Source of the DNA: Nanobdellota archaeon
Lineage (GTDB): Archaea > Nanobdellota > Nanobdellia > Woesearchaeales > GW2011-AR9
NCBI GenBank assembly: GCA_018812355.1
Contig: JAHJDQ010000150.1
Span: 1-38,076 of the forward strand
DNA length: 38,076 bases
Direction: 5' to 3'
A model generated the notes under the pieces. That model did not search any database, was not told the DNA's origin, and saw nothing but the letters and a program-made list of their open reading frames with translations. Position 1 is the first letter of the stretch. Each line of letters starts with the position of its first letter. Shown piece after piece: positions 29,965 through 37,081 of this stretch. The translations under genes and the position numbers were made by a program.

Positions 29965-30868
29965 TACTAAAACAATACTTGAAAAAGCAGCTCGAAAGAA
30001 CTATGCTGTTGGACACTTTAACATTAACAACATGGAAATTCTGCAAGGAGTAGTGCAAGCAGCTAATAATCTTAAAGCTCCAATTATCGTAGCCACTAGT
30101 GAAGGCGCGATTAAGTATGCTGGGATGAATTTCCTTTACGATTTGGTGAGAACTGCTTCCGAGTTAAGTAAAGTACCAATCGCTTTACATCTTGACCATG
30201 GTCAAGATATGAATATCATCAGGCAGGCAATAAAAATAGGCTACTCTTCGGTGATGTTTGACGGTTCTCATTATCCTTTCAAAAAAAATCTCCGTTTAAC
30301 TAAAAAAGTAGTCAAATTAGCACATAAAAAAAATATTTCCGTAGAAGCAGAACTCGGCACTATCGGCGGAGTAGAAGATAATATTAAATCCAAAAAAATA
30401 ATTTACACTGATCCAGAAAAAGCGCAAGAATTTGTCAATAAAACTGGTTGCGATTTTCTAGCCATAGCCATCGGCACATCGCATGGCGCGTATAAATTTA
30501 GAGGACCAGCAAAACTCAATTTTGCTTTACTAAAAGAAATAAAACAGAAAATTAAAGTCCCTTTAGTTCTGCACGGAGGATCGGAAGTACCTCGAGAAGT
30601 AGTTCAGCAAGCAGAAAAATATGGTGCTAAATTGAGCGGAGTTAGGGGCGTTCCTGATCAACAGATAAGAATGGCAGTTAAATATGGGATTAACAAAATT
30701 AATACTGATACTGACTTAAGAATAGCTTTCGATGCGGCAGTAAGAAAAATAATCAAAACTAAACCGAAAGATTTTGATCCTCGTCACATTTTAGCTCCAG
30801 CCAGAGATCTAATTACTAAAGTAGCTGAACACCGTATTAAAGTATTTGGAAGTGTAAAAAAATGGTGA
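29954..30868 (+). CDS. fructose-bisphosphate aldolase, class II
   Basis: A 304-residue zinc-dependent aldolase that cleaves or forms fructose 1,6-bisphosphate. It shows the class II features AVGHFNINN, LHLDHGQD (zinc His and catalytic Asp), SVMFDGSH, VEAELGTIGG (zinc Glu), GTSHGAYKF and LHGGSEVP (zinc His residues), then INTDTDLR (substrate binding). Length is typical. Tagatose- or other ketose-bisphosphate aldolases share these motifs, so sugar specificity is less sure. The class II enzyme is the bacterial form; archaea mostly use other aldolases, which suggests transfer in this lineage. It overlaps the upstream membrane protein gene by 11 bp and rpiB by 7 bp. Confidence 0.93.
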   Translation: MLANTKTILEKAARKNYAVGHFNINNMEILQGVVQAANNLKAPIIVATSEGAIKYAGMNFLYDLVRTASELSKVPIALHLDHGQDMNIIRQAIKIGYSSVMFDGSHYPFKKNLRLTKKVVKLAHKKNISVEAELGTIGGVEDNIKSKKIIYTDPEKAQEFVNKTGCDFLAIAIGTSHGAYKFRGPAKLNFALLKEIKQKIKVPLVLHGGSEVPREVVQQAEKYGAKLSGVRGVPDQQIRMAVKYGINKINTDTDLRIAFDAAVRKIIKTKPKDFDPRHILAPARDLITKVAEHRIKVFGSVKKW

Positions 30869-31308
30869 AAGTATATCTGGCTTCCGATCACGGCGGATTT
30901 TTGTTAAAGAAAAAATTACTTGTTTTTCTAGCCAAAAATAATTATAATCTAGAAGACCTCGGCCCCAAAGAATTTAACATTAAAGATGATTATCCAGATT
31001 ATGCTCTTCCTTTAGCCAAAAAAGTATCTAAAGATAAAAATAGTTTCGGAATTCTTTTATGTCGTAATGGACAAGGAGTGTGTATTTCTGCTAATAAAGT
31101 AAAAGGTATTCGTGCTGTTACTGGCTTTTCTAAAAAAATGATTAAAAGTACTCGCCACGACGATAATGCTAATGTTTTATGTCTACCTGCTGATTACATT
31201 AAAGAAAAAGAAGCTAAAAAAATTATTAAAATCTTTTTAGAAACAAAATTCTCCAAATTAGCTCGACACCAAAGAAGACTCAACAAAATAAAAAGATTAG
31301 AAAAATAA
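30862..31308 (+). CDS. rpiB: ribose-5-phosphate isomerase B
   Basis: A 148-residue RpiB/LacA-family isomerase that interconverts ribose 5-phosphate and ribulose 5-phosphate. ASDHGGF (7-13), DYPDYA, the active-site loop LLCRNGQGVCISANK (catalytic Cys and phosphate contacts), and the late RHDDNANVL match the family. The loop reads CRNG where E. coli has CGTG, a variant also seen in some archaeal and candidate-phylum sequences. RpiB is the less common isomerase in archaea, which usually use RpiA. It overlaps the aldolase gene and is followed after one base by a 33-residue membrane peptide gene, then epimerase. Confidence 0.92.
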   Translation: MVKVYLASDHGGFLLKKKLLVFLAKNNYNLEDLGPKEFNIKDDYPDYALPLAKKVSKDKNSFGILLCRNGQGVCISANKVKGIRAVTGFSKKMIKSTRHDDNANVLCLPADYIKEKEAKKIIKIFLETKFSKLARHQRRLNKIKRLEK

Positions 31309-31309
31309 G

Positions 31310-31411
31310 ATGGATCTGCAAAAATTATTCACTGAGAATGGAGTAATTATTATTTTAGCAATCGTCTTTTTATTATTTATTTTTGCCATTATCATTAAGA
31401 GAGTTATCTAA
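31310..31411 (+). CDS. 33-residue single-pass membrane peptide
   Basis: A short gene read directly from sequence, starting one base after the rpiB stop and ending two bases before the epimerase start. The product has a polar start (MDLQKLFTEN), then GVIIILAIVFLLFIFAIII, ending KRVI, so one helix with its positive end inside. Its exact fit between two sugar genes and its composition support translation. No function is known. Confidence 0.65.
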   Translation: MDLQKLFTENGVIIILAIVFLLFIFAIIIKRVI

Positions 31412-31413
31412 AA

Positions 31414-32034
31414 ATGAACAAACAAATCTGGCCCAGCATTATGGCCAAATCACAACAAGAATTGAATAAAGACCTCAACAAACTAAAAGGCGTCGCTAAA
31501 ACATTACATTTAGACATCGTTGACGGTAAGTTTGCTCATAACAAAACGTTACAATTTCCATTTAAATTAAAAAATAATTTTAATTATACTGTCCATCTCA
31601 TGATTAAAAATCCAGAAAAATGGATCAAAAAAAATATTAAAAAAAATTATCTCTTCATCCCTCATTTTGAAGAAATTAAGCATAAAGAGGAACATCTTCA
31701 GTTCATCAAGAAAAATAAAAAAAAGGTTGCTTTTGCTTTATTACCAAAAACAAAAGTTAAAACCATTAAACCTTACCTAAATAAAATCAATTATATCCTT
31801 ATTCTCACGGTTCAACCTGGCTTTTACGGTTCTAAATTTCTTAAAAAACCACTCCAGAAAATTAAACAAATAAAAAAACTAAACCCCCAAATCAAAATAA
31901 TCGTTGACGGCGGTTTGAATCCCAAAACGATTAAGAAAGCTCAAGCCGCTGATTATTTCGTCTCCGGTTCATATACAACTAAAGCAGAACATCCTCAACA
32001 AAGAATTAAACTTTTAAAACAAGCTCTTTCTTAG
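31414..32034 (+). CDS. rpe: ribulose-phosphate 3-epimerase
   Basis: A 206-residue TIM-barrel enzyme that interconverts ribulose 5-phosphate and xylulose 5-phosphate. WPSIMA opens the barrel, LHLDIVDGKFA (31-41) holds the metal His and catalytic Asp, VHLMIKNPEKW follows, then LTVQPGFYGSKF and the second catalytic Asp in IIVDGGLNPKTI. The C-terminal SGSYTTKA binds phosphate. Length is slightly short but complete. With RpiB and transketolase it forms a non-oxidative pentose phosphate set. It is very Lys-rich, as are its neighbours in this operon. Related epimerases on other pentulose or hexulose phosphates cannot be ruled out. Confidence 0.9.
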   Translation: MNKQIWPSIMAKSQQELNKDLNKLKGVAKTLHLDIVDGKFAHNKTLQFPFKLKNNFNYTVHLMIKNPEKWIKKNIKKNYLFIPHFEEIKHKEEHLQFIKKNKKKVAFALLPKTKVKTIKPYLNKINYILILTVQPGFYGSKFLKKPLQKIKQIKKLNPQIKIIVDGGLNPKTIKKAQAADYFVSGSYTTKAEHPQQRIKLLKQALS

Positions 32035-32035
32035 A

Positions 32036-32719
32036 TTAAATGTACCAACTTAAAATTATCAGAGCAGAATAAATGACAAATCCAATTGTAAAATAACCAA
32101 TATGTCCCTTATTCCCGAAAGGGATATGGTGTCGAATGATTGTATATAATAAAACTCCAATTGCAATTCCAATTAAAGAATATTCTATTTTTGCTGGCAT
32201 ATTTCTCCATAATAAAGCAAAAACAGTCCCTAAAACCGTTGCTGTGGAAAGAAAGAGGGCTTTAATTTTTAATGGATGACGGCTTGCCGGCAGATTACTT
32301 AAAAAAGTGTAAGATAACATTGGAATTGAAAATAAAACTGCTTCCGCAGCACTACCTTTAGCAAAAGTAACTAAAATGATTCCAATAATGAAATGGTAAA
32401 TGAATGAAAAAACATGTTCTTCTAACGTTAACATCCTTACTAAATCTCTTTTTATATTATGCATATAAATTTCTTTTTCAATAATATGATGAATAATAAA
32501 CCCAACTGGAATAGAAATGAACAAAATCTTATGAATTGACAAAGCAGCCTCTGTAAATGTTGGAAACAGTTCTAATAAAACGTAAGTAATCGAGACTCCT
32601 GCCGAAAAAGAAAATATTTTTTTGTTCCACTCCGCATGTTTAATTGTCCATTTATTACTGTAATAATAAGCAATAGAAATAATCGTGGCCAGTAATATAG
32701 GTAAAAAGAGGTTTGACAT
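32036..32719 (-). CDS. ZIP-like metal transporter family membrane protein
   Basis: A 227-residue protein with seven or eight hydrophobic helices. FSAGVSITYVLLELFP (38-53) and the second-half FIYHFIIGIILV after a Glu/His-containing loop resemble ZIP helices that carry the metal site, but the canonical HNxxD/HExxH signatures are not fully matched, so this is a distant relative. A His/Glu stretch (HHIIEKEIYMH, about 77-87) could bind metal. Zinc or iron uptake is possible. It lies on the - strand between two + strand sugar gene groups, with its own AT-rich upstream region. The assignment rests on helix layout and these partial motifs. Confidence 0.6.
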   Translation of the reverse strand: MSNLFLPILLATIISIAYYYSNKWTIKHAEWNKKIFSFSAGVSITYVLLELFPTFTEAALSIHKILFISIPVGFIIHHIIEKEIYMHNIKRDLVRMLTLEEHVFSFIYHFIIGIILVTFAKGSAAEAVLFSIPMLSYTFLSNLPASRHPLKIKALFLSTATVLGTVFALLWRNMPAKIEYSLIGIAIGVLLYTIIRHHIPFGNKGHIGYFTIGFVIYSALIILSWYI

Positions 32720-32764
32720 AACTAAGAAGAATTATTTTACTACTTAATAATATTTCGTTTTAAG

Positions 32765-32818
32765 AAGAAAAAAAGAAAAAAAGAAATTTTTGGTAATTTC
32801 TAGTCATTCCTTCGGAAT
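32765..32818 (-). terminator. hairpins and T-run after the cupredoxin-like lipoprotein gene
   Basis: On the - strand two short hairpins (ATTCC/GGAAT with a 3-nt loop at 32806-32818, and GAAATT/AATTTC at 32783-32800) are followed by about 18 bases of nearly pure T. This is a strong terminator-like arrangement. Confidence 0.6.
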
Positions 32819-32831
32819 AAAATAAAAAAGC

Positions 32832-33251
32832 TTACTCAACTACTAATTTACCCTTGACACCATAACCAGTGGTCCAGTAAGTGTAAGTACCTTCTTCAAA
32901 AGTTAGACTTACCCCTTCTCCAGGCTTAACTAAATCGCTGTTAGTAAACATTTGGGTACCATCTTTTTGAAAAGTTAAAACCGTACTTCGATCAGCTTTA
33001 TTCACAAAAACAACTTCACTGCCTGCTCGAACACTAGCTTCTGCTGGAGAAAACCCTGCTTTATCGAGAATCTCAACATCGCCACTTAAAGTAGCAACTT
33101 CTTCTTCATCACTGCCCCAGGAAACTTCATTATTTTCTTCTACTGCCGGTTCTTCTGCTACGACTGCTTCTTCAGCAACTTGAACTTGCGTACAACCAAC
33201 TACAAACAAAATTGCTAACAATACCATCAATAAAATATACTTTTTCATCAT
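32832..33251 (-). CDS. cupredoxin-fold lipoprotein lacking copper ligands
   Basis: A 139-residue lipoprotein (lipobox VVGC, Cys20), an acidic Glu/Ala/Val-rich linker (about 23-55), and a plastocyanin-like domain (about 56-139) with the family pattern GFSPAEASVRAGSEVVFVNKADRS, VKPGEGVSLTFEEGTYTYW and VKGKLVVE. In copper-binding members a His follows the Asn of FVN, and a Cys and His come just before the last strands. Here those positions are occupied by non-ligand residues (TYTYWTTGYGVKG), and there is no Cys after the lipobox. It is probably a structural or binding cupredoxin, not an electron carrier. GAGTT-like sequence lies upstream. Confidence 0.85.
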   Translation of the reverse strand: MMKKYILLMVLLAILFVVGCTQVQVAEEAVVAEEPAVEENNEVSWGSDEEEVATLSGDVEILDKAGFSPAEASVRAGSEVVFVNKADRSTVLTFQKDGTQMFTNSDLVKPGEGVSLTFEEGTYTYWTTGYGVKGKLVVE

Positions 33252-33385
33252 TAAAACTCCCTGAGTTTTTTAATTAGTTTATTGCTTTTATTCATATACT
33301 TTACTAAATTAAGACTTCATTAAATGGCAAAACATTTATTAAGATTGCTTTTCTATTTATAAAGAAAAAGAGGTGAATTTAAAAG

Positions 33386-33499
33386 ATGGTTAAAAAGAAG
33401 GAAGAGAACTCTTGGATTTTTTATTTAGCTTTTGGATTAATTATTATTGGGGTAGCGGCAGTAGTTATGCTCGCTCTACATGCTTTGGGGATAATTTAA
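33386..33499 (+). CDS. 37-residue single-pass membrane peptide
   Basis: A short gene read directly from sequence with GAGGTGA (33370-33376) nine bases before its ATG. The product starts MVKKKEENSWIF and has one helix (YLAFGLIIIGVAAVVMLAL) ending HALGII. It ends one base before the start of the next small membrane protein. A TATA-like CATTTATTAAG lies near 33330-33340. Function unknown; it leads the operon that holds transketolase and the ferredoxin:thioredoxin reductase subunit. Confidence 0.68.
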   Translation: MVKKKEENSWIFYLAFGLIIIGVAAVVMLALHALGII

Positions 33500-33500
33500 G

Positions 33501-33692
33501 ATGATTAGTCGTGTTAAAAAGATTATTATTTATTTAGATATGTTGCTCTTAATTATGACGGCATCATGGATTATTTTTGGAGTTTCTAAAAGTGTGAATA
33601 ATATTGAACTGGTTTATAATTATACTTATATTATTACTTTAACAATTGCTTTATTGCTTAACATAAAAGTAATCCATCAAAAAAATGAATAA
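33501..33692 (+). CDS. 63-residue two-helix membrane protein
   Basis: A small protein with two membrane helices (about 8-28 and 38-57), a short outside loop with SVNNIELVYNYTY, and a charged end (HQKNE). It starts one base after the 37-residue peptide gene and overlaps the transketolase N-subunit start by 8 bp, so it is part of that operon. I recognise no family. With its neighbour it may form a small membrane complex. Confidence 0.65.
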   Translation: MISRVKKIIIYLDMLLLIMTASWIIFGVSKSVNNIELVYNYTYIITLTIALLLNIKVIHQKNE

Positions 33693-34515
33693 ACTCACCA
33701 ACCTCAAATTAAAAGCAAATCTGATTAGACAAGACTTACTTACTATGCTCAATCATGCTGGTTCAGGCCATACTGCTGGCCCACTTGGTTTAGTGGAAAT
33801 CTTTACTGCTTTATATTTTAAAATTCTGAAACATAATCCAAAAAAACATTTATGGGAGAAAAGAGATCGCTTAATTCTTTCTAATGGTCACGTTTGTCCG
33901 GTTCGTTACACAACGATGGCCCATGCCGGTTATTTTCCAGTTAAAGAACTAACTACTTTACGAAAATTAAATTCCCGCTTGCAGGGACATCCAAGTCGGG
34001 TTGATCTGCCCGCGTTAGAACTTTCTGCTGCTTCCTTAGGCCAAGGCTTAGGAGTAAGTGTTGGGATGGCTCTTGCAGCAAAATTAAAAAAACAAAAGCA
34101 GACCATTTATTGCCTTAGTTCAGATGGCGAACATGATGAAGGTTCAACTTGGGAAGCGATTAACGCTGCTGCCAAATGGAACTTAAATAATCTCATCAAT
34201 ATTATCGATCGTAATAATATCCAAATCTCTGGTTATACTCAAGATGTTTGGCCCTTAAAATCATTAAAAGCTAAATATGAATCTTTTGGCTGGAAAGTTT
34301 ACGAAATTAATGGCCATAGTTTCCAGCAGATTTTTTCTACAATTAAAAAAGCCAAACAGTTTAACGGACCCGTTTGCATTATCGCTTTTACTGTTCCTGG
34401 GAAAGGCATCACTTTCATGGAACATGAATATGCCTGGCACGGTAAAGCTCCCAACAAAGAGGAATTAACCCGTGCTTTATTAGAACTAAAAGAGGAAAGA
34501 AGAAAAATAAAATGA
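33685..34515 (+). CDS. transketolase, N-terminal subunit
   Basis: A 276-residue half-transketolase that binds the diphosphate of thiamine diphosphate. AGSGHTAGPLG (25-35), SNGHVCP, QGHPSRVD and the ThDP motif SDGEHDEGSTWEA..NNLINIIDRNN are intact, with Ser in place of the usual Gly in GDG. Splitting into N and C subunits is the usual archaeal form. The partner follows at 34564. Together they transfer two-carbon units between sugar phosphates, linking RpiB and the epimerase to glycolytic intermediates. The dihydroxyacetone-type or DXP synthases are less likely from length and neighbours. Confidence 0.93.
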   Translation: MNKLTNLKLKANLIRQDLLTMLNHAGSGHTAGPLGLVEIFTALYFKILKHNPKKHLWEKRDRLILSNGHVCPVRYTTMAHAGYFPVKELTTLRKLNSRLQGHPSRVDLPALELSAASLGQGLGVSVGMALAAKLKKQKQTIYCLSSDGEHDEGSTWEAINAAAKWNLNNLINIIDRNNIQISGYTQDVWPLKSLKAKYESFGWKVYEINGHSFQQIFSTIKKAKQFNGPVCIIAFTVPGKGITFMEHEYAWHGKAPNKEELTRALLELKEERRKIK

Positions 34516-34563
34516 AAATCCTAAAGAAATTTTCAATGTTTACTCGGAGGAACTCGTAAACAA

Positions 34564-35472
34564 ATGATAGAATCTAACTCAACACGATCTGGTTTTGGTC
34601 AAGCAATGTTACACCTAGGAAAAAACAAAAAAGTAGTTGCTTTATCTGCTGACTTAACTGAATCAAATAAATTAGTCGCTTTTGAAAAGAAATATCCTCA
34701 AAGATTTTTTCAAGCTGGAGTTGCGGAACAGAATATGGTTACAATGGCTACTGGAATGGCTTTAGAAGGATTAATCCCGTTTGCTTGTTCATTTGGTGTC
34801 TTCCTGCCAATGAGATGTCTCGATCAAATTAGAATTTCTGTTTGTTACAATCAAGCTAATGTTAAACTAGTTGCTACTCATTGTGGTTTAATTACAGGAC
34901 CTGATGGGGCAACACATCAGGCTTTGGAAGATGTCGCTGCTCTGCGCAGTTTACCGGGAATGACAATTATCGAACCATCTGATTATCAGCAAGCAATTAA
35001 AGCGACCAAAGCCGCTACGAGGTGGAAAGGACCTGTTTATCTTAGATTACATCGTGCTAAGTTACCTGCTTTAACTAAAAAAAGTAGTTCGTTTAAGATT
35101 GGCAAAGCTCAACTCTTACAACGTGGAAAAAAATTAACCATCATTGGTTCTGGTCCGATTCTTAACGAAGTAATCAAATTAAATTCAAATTATGAAATCA
35201 TTAATTGTCATACAATTAAACCTTTAGATCAAAAAACAATTTTACAATCGGTTAAGAAAACTAAAAAAGTGTTAGTAATTCAAGACCATCAAGTTTACGG
35301 TGGTTTAGGAAGTGCTATTGCTGAATTATTGTCAGAACACTATCCTGTTAAAATGAAAATTATCGGCATGCCAGATAAATTTGGCGAGTCCGGAACTCCT
35401 GTTGAATTATGGGATAAATATGGGTTAAGTGCAAAACACATTCGGAAAGAAGCAATGAGGTTACTAAGATGA
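34564..35472 (+). CDS. transketolase, C-terminal subunit
   Basis: A 302-residue half-transketolase with the pyrimidine-binding domain (1-165; the catalytic Glu lies in GVAEQNM at about 56-62) and the C-terminal domain (about 175-302; DHQVYGGLGSAIAE). LVATHCGLITGPDGATHQALEDVA is typical. GGAGG lies 13 bases upstream of ATG, longer than usual but no better start is seen. The 48-nt gap after the N subunit is small enough for an operon. The stop overlaps the start of a rubredoxin-like gene (ATGA). Confidence 0.93.
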   Translation: MIESNSTRSGFGQAMLHLGKNKKVVALSADLTESNKLVAFEKKYPQRFFQAGVAEQNMVTMATGMALEGLIPFACSFGVFLPMRCLDQIRISVCYNQANVKLVATHCGLITGPDGATHQALEDVAALRSLPGMTIIEPSDYQQAIKATKAATRWKGPVYLRLHRAKLPALTKKSSSFKIGKAQLLQRGKKLTIIGSGPILNEVIKLNSNYEIINCHTIKPLDQKTILQSVKKTKKVLVIQDHQVYGGLGSAIAELLSEHYPVKMKIIGMPDKFGESGTPVELWDKYGLSAKHIRKEAMRLLR

Positions 35473-35612
35473 CTAAAAAATATTTTAGATGTAATGTTTG
35501 TAATGACGTTCATTATGGTAATGCCGGACCAGAAATCTGTCCCACTTGCCAGCAAAAAGATGCTTACGTGGAAATTGACAAAGAAGAAGCGAAAAATGTT
35601 CTAGGATTATGA
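35469..35612 (+). CDS. 47-residue rubredoxin-like protein
   Basis: A short gene read directly from the sequence, overlapping at both ends in ATGA with transketolase and with the reductase subunit downstream. The product has YFRCNVCNDVHYGNAGPEICPTCQQ (about 5-29), two CxxC pairs with the spacing of the rubredoxin-like domain of rubrerythrin, so it should bind one iron or zinc. Some ferredoxin:thioredoxin reductase catalytic subunits are fused to a rubredoxin; here the two are separate, adjacent and coupled. It may supply electrons to the reductase (inference). Confidence 0.82.
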   Translation: MTKKYFRCNVCNDVHYGNAGPEICPTCQQKDAYVEIDKEEAKNVLGL

Positions 35613-35890
35613 ATAAAGAAGAATTGCTTAAAGTTTGGAAAAAATTTACTGAGAATAACAATTTCATTCTCAATCCAGATCAAGAGCACGTTGCTACAAT
35701 CATTGATGGCGTTCTCTTAAACGAAAAGAAGTTTGGCTTAAAATTGTGTCCTTGTCGTTTAAGAGACGGTACTAGAGAAAAAGATTTAGAATTAATTTGT
35801 CCTTGTAATTTTAAAACTCATTCTACTTGGTTAAAACCTCATTCTGGCAGGAAACCAATGTGTTGGTGTGGGCTGTTTGAAAAGAGGTGA
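35609..35890 (+). CDS. ferredoxin:thioredoxin reductase catalytic subunit
   Basis: A 93-residue protein with all six conserved Cys of the FTR catalytic chain: CPC (47-49), CPC (64-66) and CWC (85-87), which hold the 4Fe-4S cluster and redox disulfide. Length is normal. Without the variable subunit of plants, prokaryotic versions use ferredoxin or rubredoxin-like donors to reduce thioredoxin-type partners. The rubredoxin-like protein overlapping its start is the obvious candidate donor. GAGGTG at its end also serves as ribosome-binding site for the next small gene. Confidence 0.93.
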   Translation: MNKEELLKVWKKFTENNNFILNPDQEHVATIIDGVLLNEKKFGLKLCPCRLRDGTREKDLELICPCNFKTHSTWLKPHSGRKPMCWCGLFEKR

Positions 35891-35899
35891 TTAAAAAAA

Positions 35900-36073
35900 A
35901 TGGTTAACTTAATTCAATGGTTTGGGATTTTAGCGTTTATCTTTTTTCTGGCTACAGCTATCTTTGGCTATTTGGTCCAGAAAGGAAAAACAAAATTATC
36001 TTGGCATAAAGTTATTGCTACTTTAGCTTTGCTCTTAGCTTTAGTCCATGTCGGCTTAATTTATCTACGTTAG
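35900..36073 (+). CDS. 57-residue two-helix membrane protein with His pair
   Basis: A short gene read directly from sequence. GGTGATT from 35887 lies before its ATG, nine bases after the reductase stop. Two helices lie at about 4-25 and 36-55. The second helix holds His36 and His50, a H-x13-H spacing like that of heme-binding helices in b-type cytochromes and ferric-reductase-like proteins. Heme binding is inference. Its place directly after the reductase suggests a membrane electron link. I recognise no named family. Confidence 0.7.
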   Translation: MVNLIQWFGILAFIFFLATAIFGYLVQKGKTKLSWHKVIATLALLLALVHVGLIYLR

Positions 36074-36111
36074 ACAGTAAACTTTAAAAACTCAGTCTTT
36101 AAATCAGACTC

Positions 36112-36798
36112 ATGGTAAAAAAAACCAAAAAGAAAGTATCTGGAAAAGCGGCTAAGTCCGAAACATCTGGAAGCAAAGCTTCGGATGTCCCAGAGGCGAA
36201 GCCTCAGAGGACTAGTTCAGAGAAAAAAACTAAACAGAAAAAAGCTCCTGCTTTAGAAAATAAATCCAAGAAAAAAGTAGTTACAGGAATCCTAGCCGGA
36301 GTAAGAGTAATTACTGAATCTTCTGATGAAGCACGCGAGTTCTATAATCAATCCCGTTTTGGCACTATTACTGAGAGTGGAAAAGTTGAGTTATCTTTAC
36401 TGGAAGCATTATACTTGATGGAAAAAAATCGTTTAGTGATTAAGAGTGAAGCAGGAAGGGCAATCTCATTTGAATCTTACGTTAAGAAAGCACGAAAAGA
36501 AGAACCTAATTTCTGGATTAGGTATATTGTTTTTAAAGATATGAGAAACAGAGGTTATATCATTAAGACGGCTTTGAAGTTTGGGGCTGACTTTCGCGTT
36601 TATGATCGTGGCATTAAACCAGGAGAAGGACATGCCCGTTGGATTGTCTATCCAGTAGATGAAGGCTCAACTTTAACTTGGCACGAATTTTCTGCAAAGA
36701 ATCGAGTTGCTCATAGTACAAAAAAGCGTTTATTAATGGGCATTATTGATGCTGAGAATGACGTTACATATTACGAAATTCGTTGGATGCGACCTTAA
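36112..36798 (+). CDS. endA: tRNA-splicing endonuclease EndA
   Basis: A 228-residue archaeal tRNA intron endonuclease that cuts introns at bulge-helix-bulge sites. The catalytic triad fits the M. jannaschii enzyme by spacing: Tyr164 (VYDRG), His174 (GEGHARW) and Lys205 (HSTKKR), with 10 and 31 residues between. The core starts near residue 56 (VVTGILAGVRV). The first 55 residues are a Lys/Ser-rich low-complexity extension absent from most relatives, partly encoded by a palindromic element (36157-36212). A single-domain core of this size fits the homotetrameric or heteromeric type. Intron-containing tRNA genes are implied elsewhere in the genome. Confidence 0.93.
   Translation: MVKKTKKKVSGKAAKSETSGSKASDVPEAKPQRTSSEKKTKQKKAPALENKSKKKVVTGILAGVRVITESSDEAREFYNQSRFGTITESGKVELSLLEALYLMEKNRLVIKSEAGRAISFESYVKKARKEEPNFWIRYIVFKDMRNRGYIIKTALKFGADFRVYDRGIKPGEGHARWIVYPVDEGSTLTWHEFSAKNRVAHSTKKRLLMGIIDAENDVTYYEIRWMRP
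36157..36212. repeat. double-hairpin palindromic element inside endA
   Basis: ACATC (36163-36167) pairs with GATGT (36184-36188) around GAAGC/GCTTC (36170-36174 with 36178-36182); TCCGAA/TTCGGA is an alternative pairing. Next to it, GTCC (36187-36190) pairs with GGAC (36209-36212) around GAGGC/GCCTC (36193-36197 with 36201-36205). It encodes part of the extra N-terminal region of EndA and shares a layout with the element in the ttuA-like gene. Confidence 0.68.
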
Positions 36799-36816
36799 TT
36801 TTTCTTCTTCTTTCTT

Positions 36817-36981
36817 ATCCAAAATAAAGGCGTAAGCGCTTTATTTGGATCCACAAAAACGAAAAATATCGTTTTTGGGAACAAGAAATGCTTTTCACGC
36901 ATTTCTCCGTTCCTAAAAAAGCTATGTTAAGAAAAGTGTTTCACTAATATATACATATAAAAACACTTTTATTGCTTTTTT
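36817..36981. repeat. cluster of tandem hairpins in intergenic region
   Basis: Four inverted repeats follow one another in the 283-bp gap between endA and the next gene: ATCC..AAATAAA with TTTATTT..GGAT (36817-36850), CAAAAACGA with TCGTTTTTG (36854-36877), GGAAC..GAAATGC with GCATTTC..GTTCC (36878-36913), and nested AAAAAAGC/AAAAGTGTTT with AAACACTTTT/GCTTTTTT (36915-36981). No reading frame of note is present. They could be transcript ends, an RNA or palindromic elements. Confidence 0.65.
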
Positions 36982-37025
36982 ATGATTCTTCACTTCCAAA
37001 ATCTATCCTCGCTAACGTTCGGGAA

Positions 37026-37059
37026 GTTTTCTACCCTAGGGGCTAGAAAACTATATAAA
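37026..37059 (+). promoter_or_regulatory. inverted repeat directly upstream of TATA box
   Basis: GTTTTCTA (37026-37033) and TAGAAAAC (37044-37051) form a perfect 8-bp inverted repeat with CCC/GGG inside. The TATA box TATATAAA (37052-37059) follows with no gap, about 25 nt before the ATG at 37082, which suggests a leaderless gene. The repeat covers the BRE position, so it may be an operator. Confidence 0.6.
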
Positions 37060-37081
37060 CTTAAGCTGGTCCTAAATAAGG

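Noticed and set aside
32104..32130. Hairpin ATTCCC/GGGAT in the ZIP-like gene
   Set aside because: It fits the coding sequence and lacks the double-hairpin layout of the palindromic elements.
36817..36981. CRISPR-like array
   Set aside because: The hairpins differ in sequence and spacing; there are no direct repeats with spacers.
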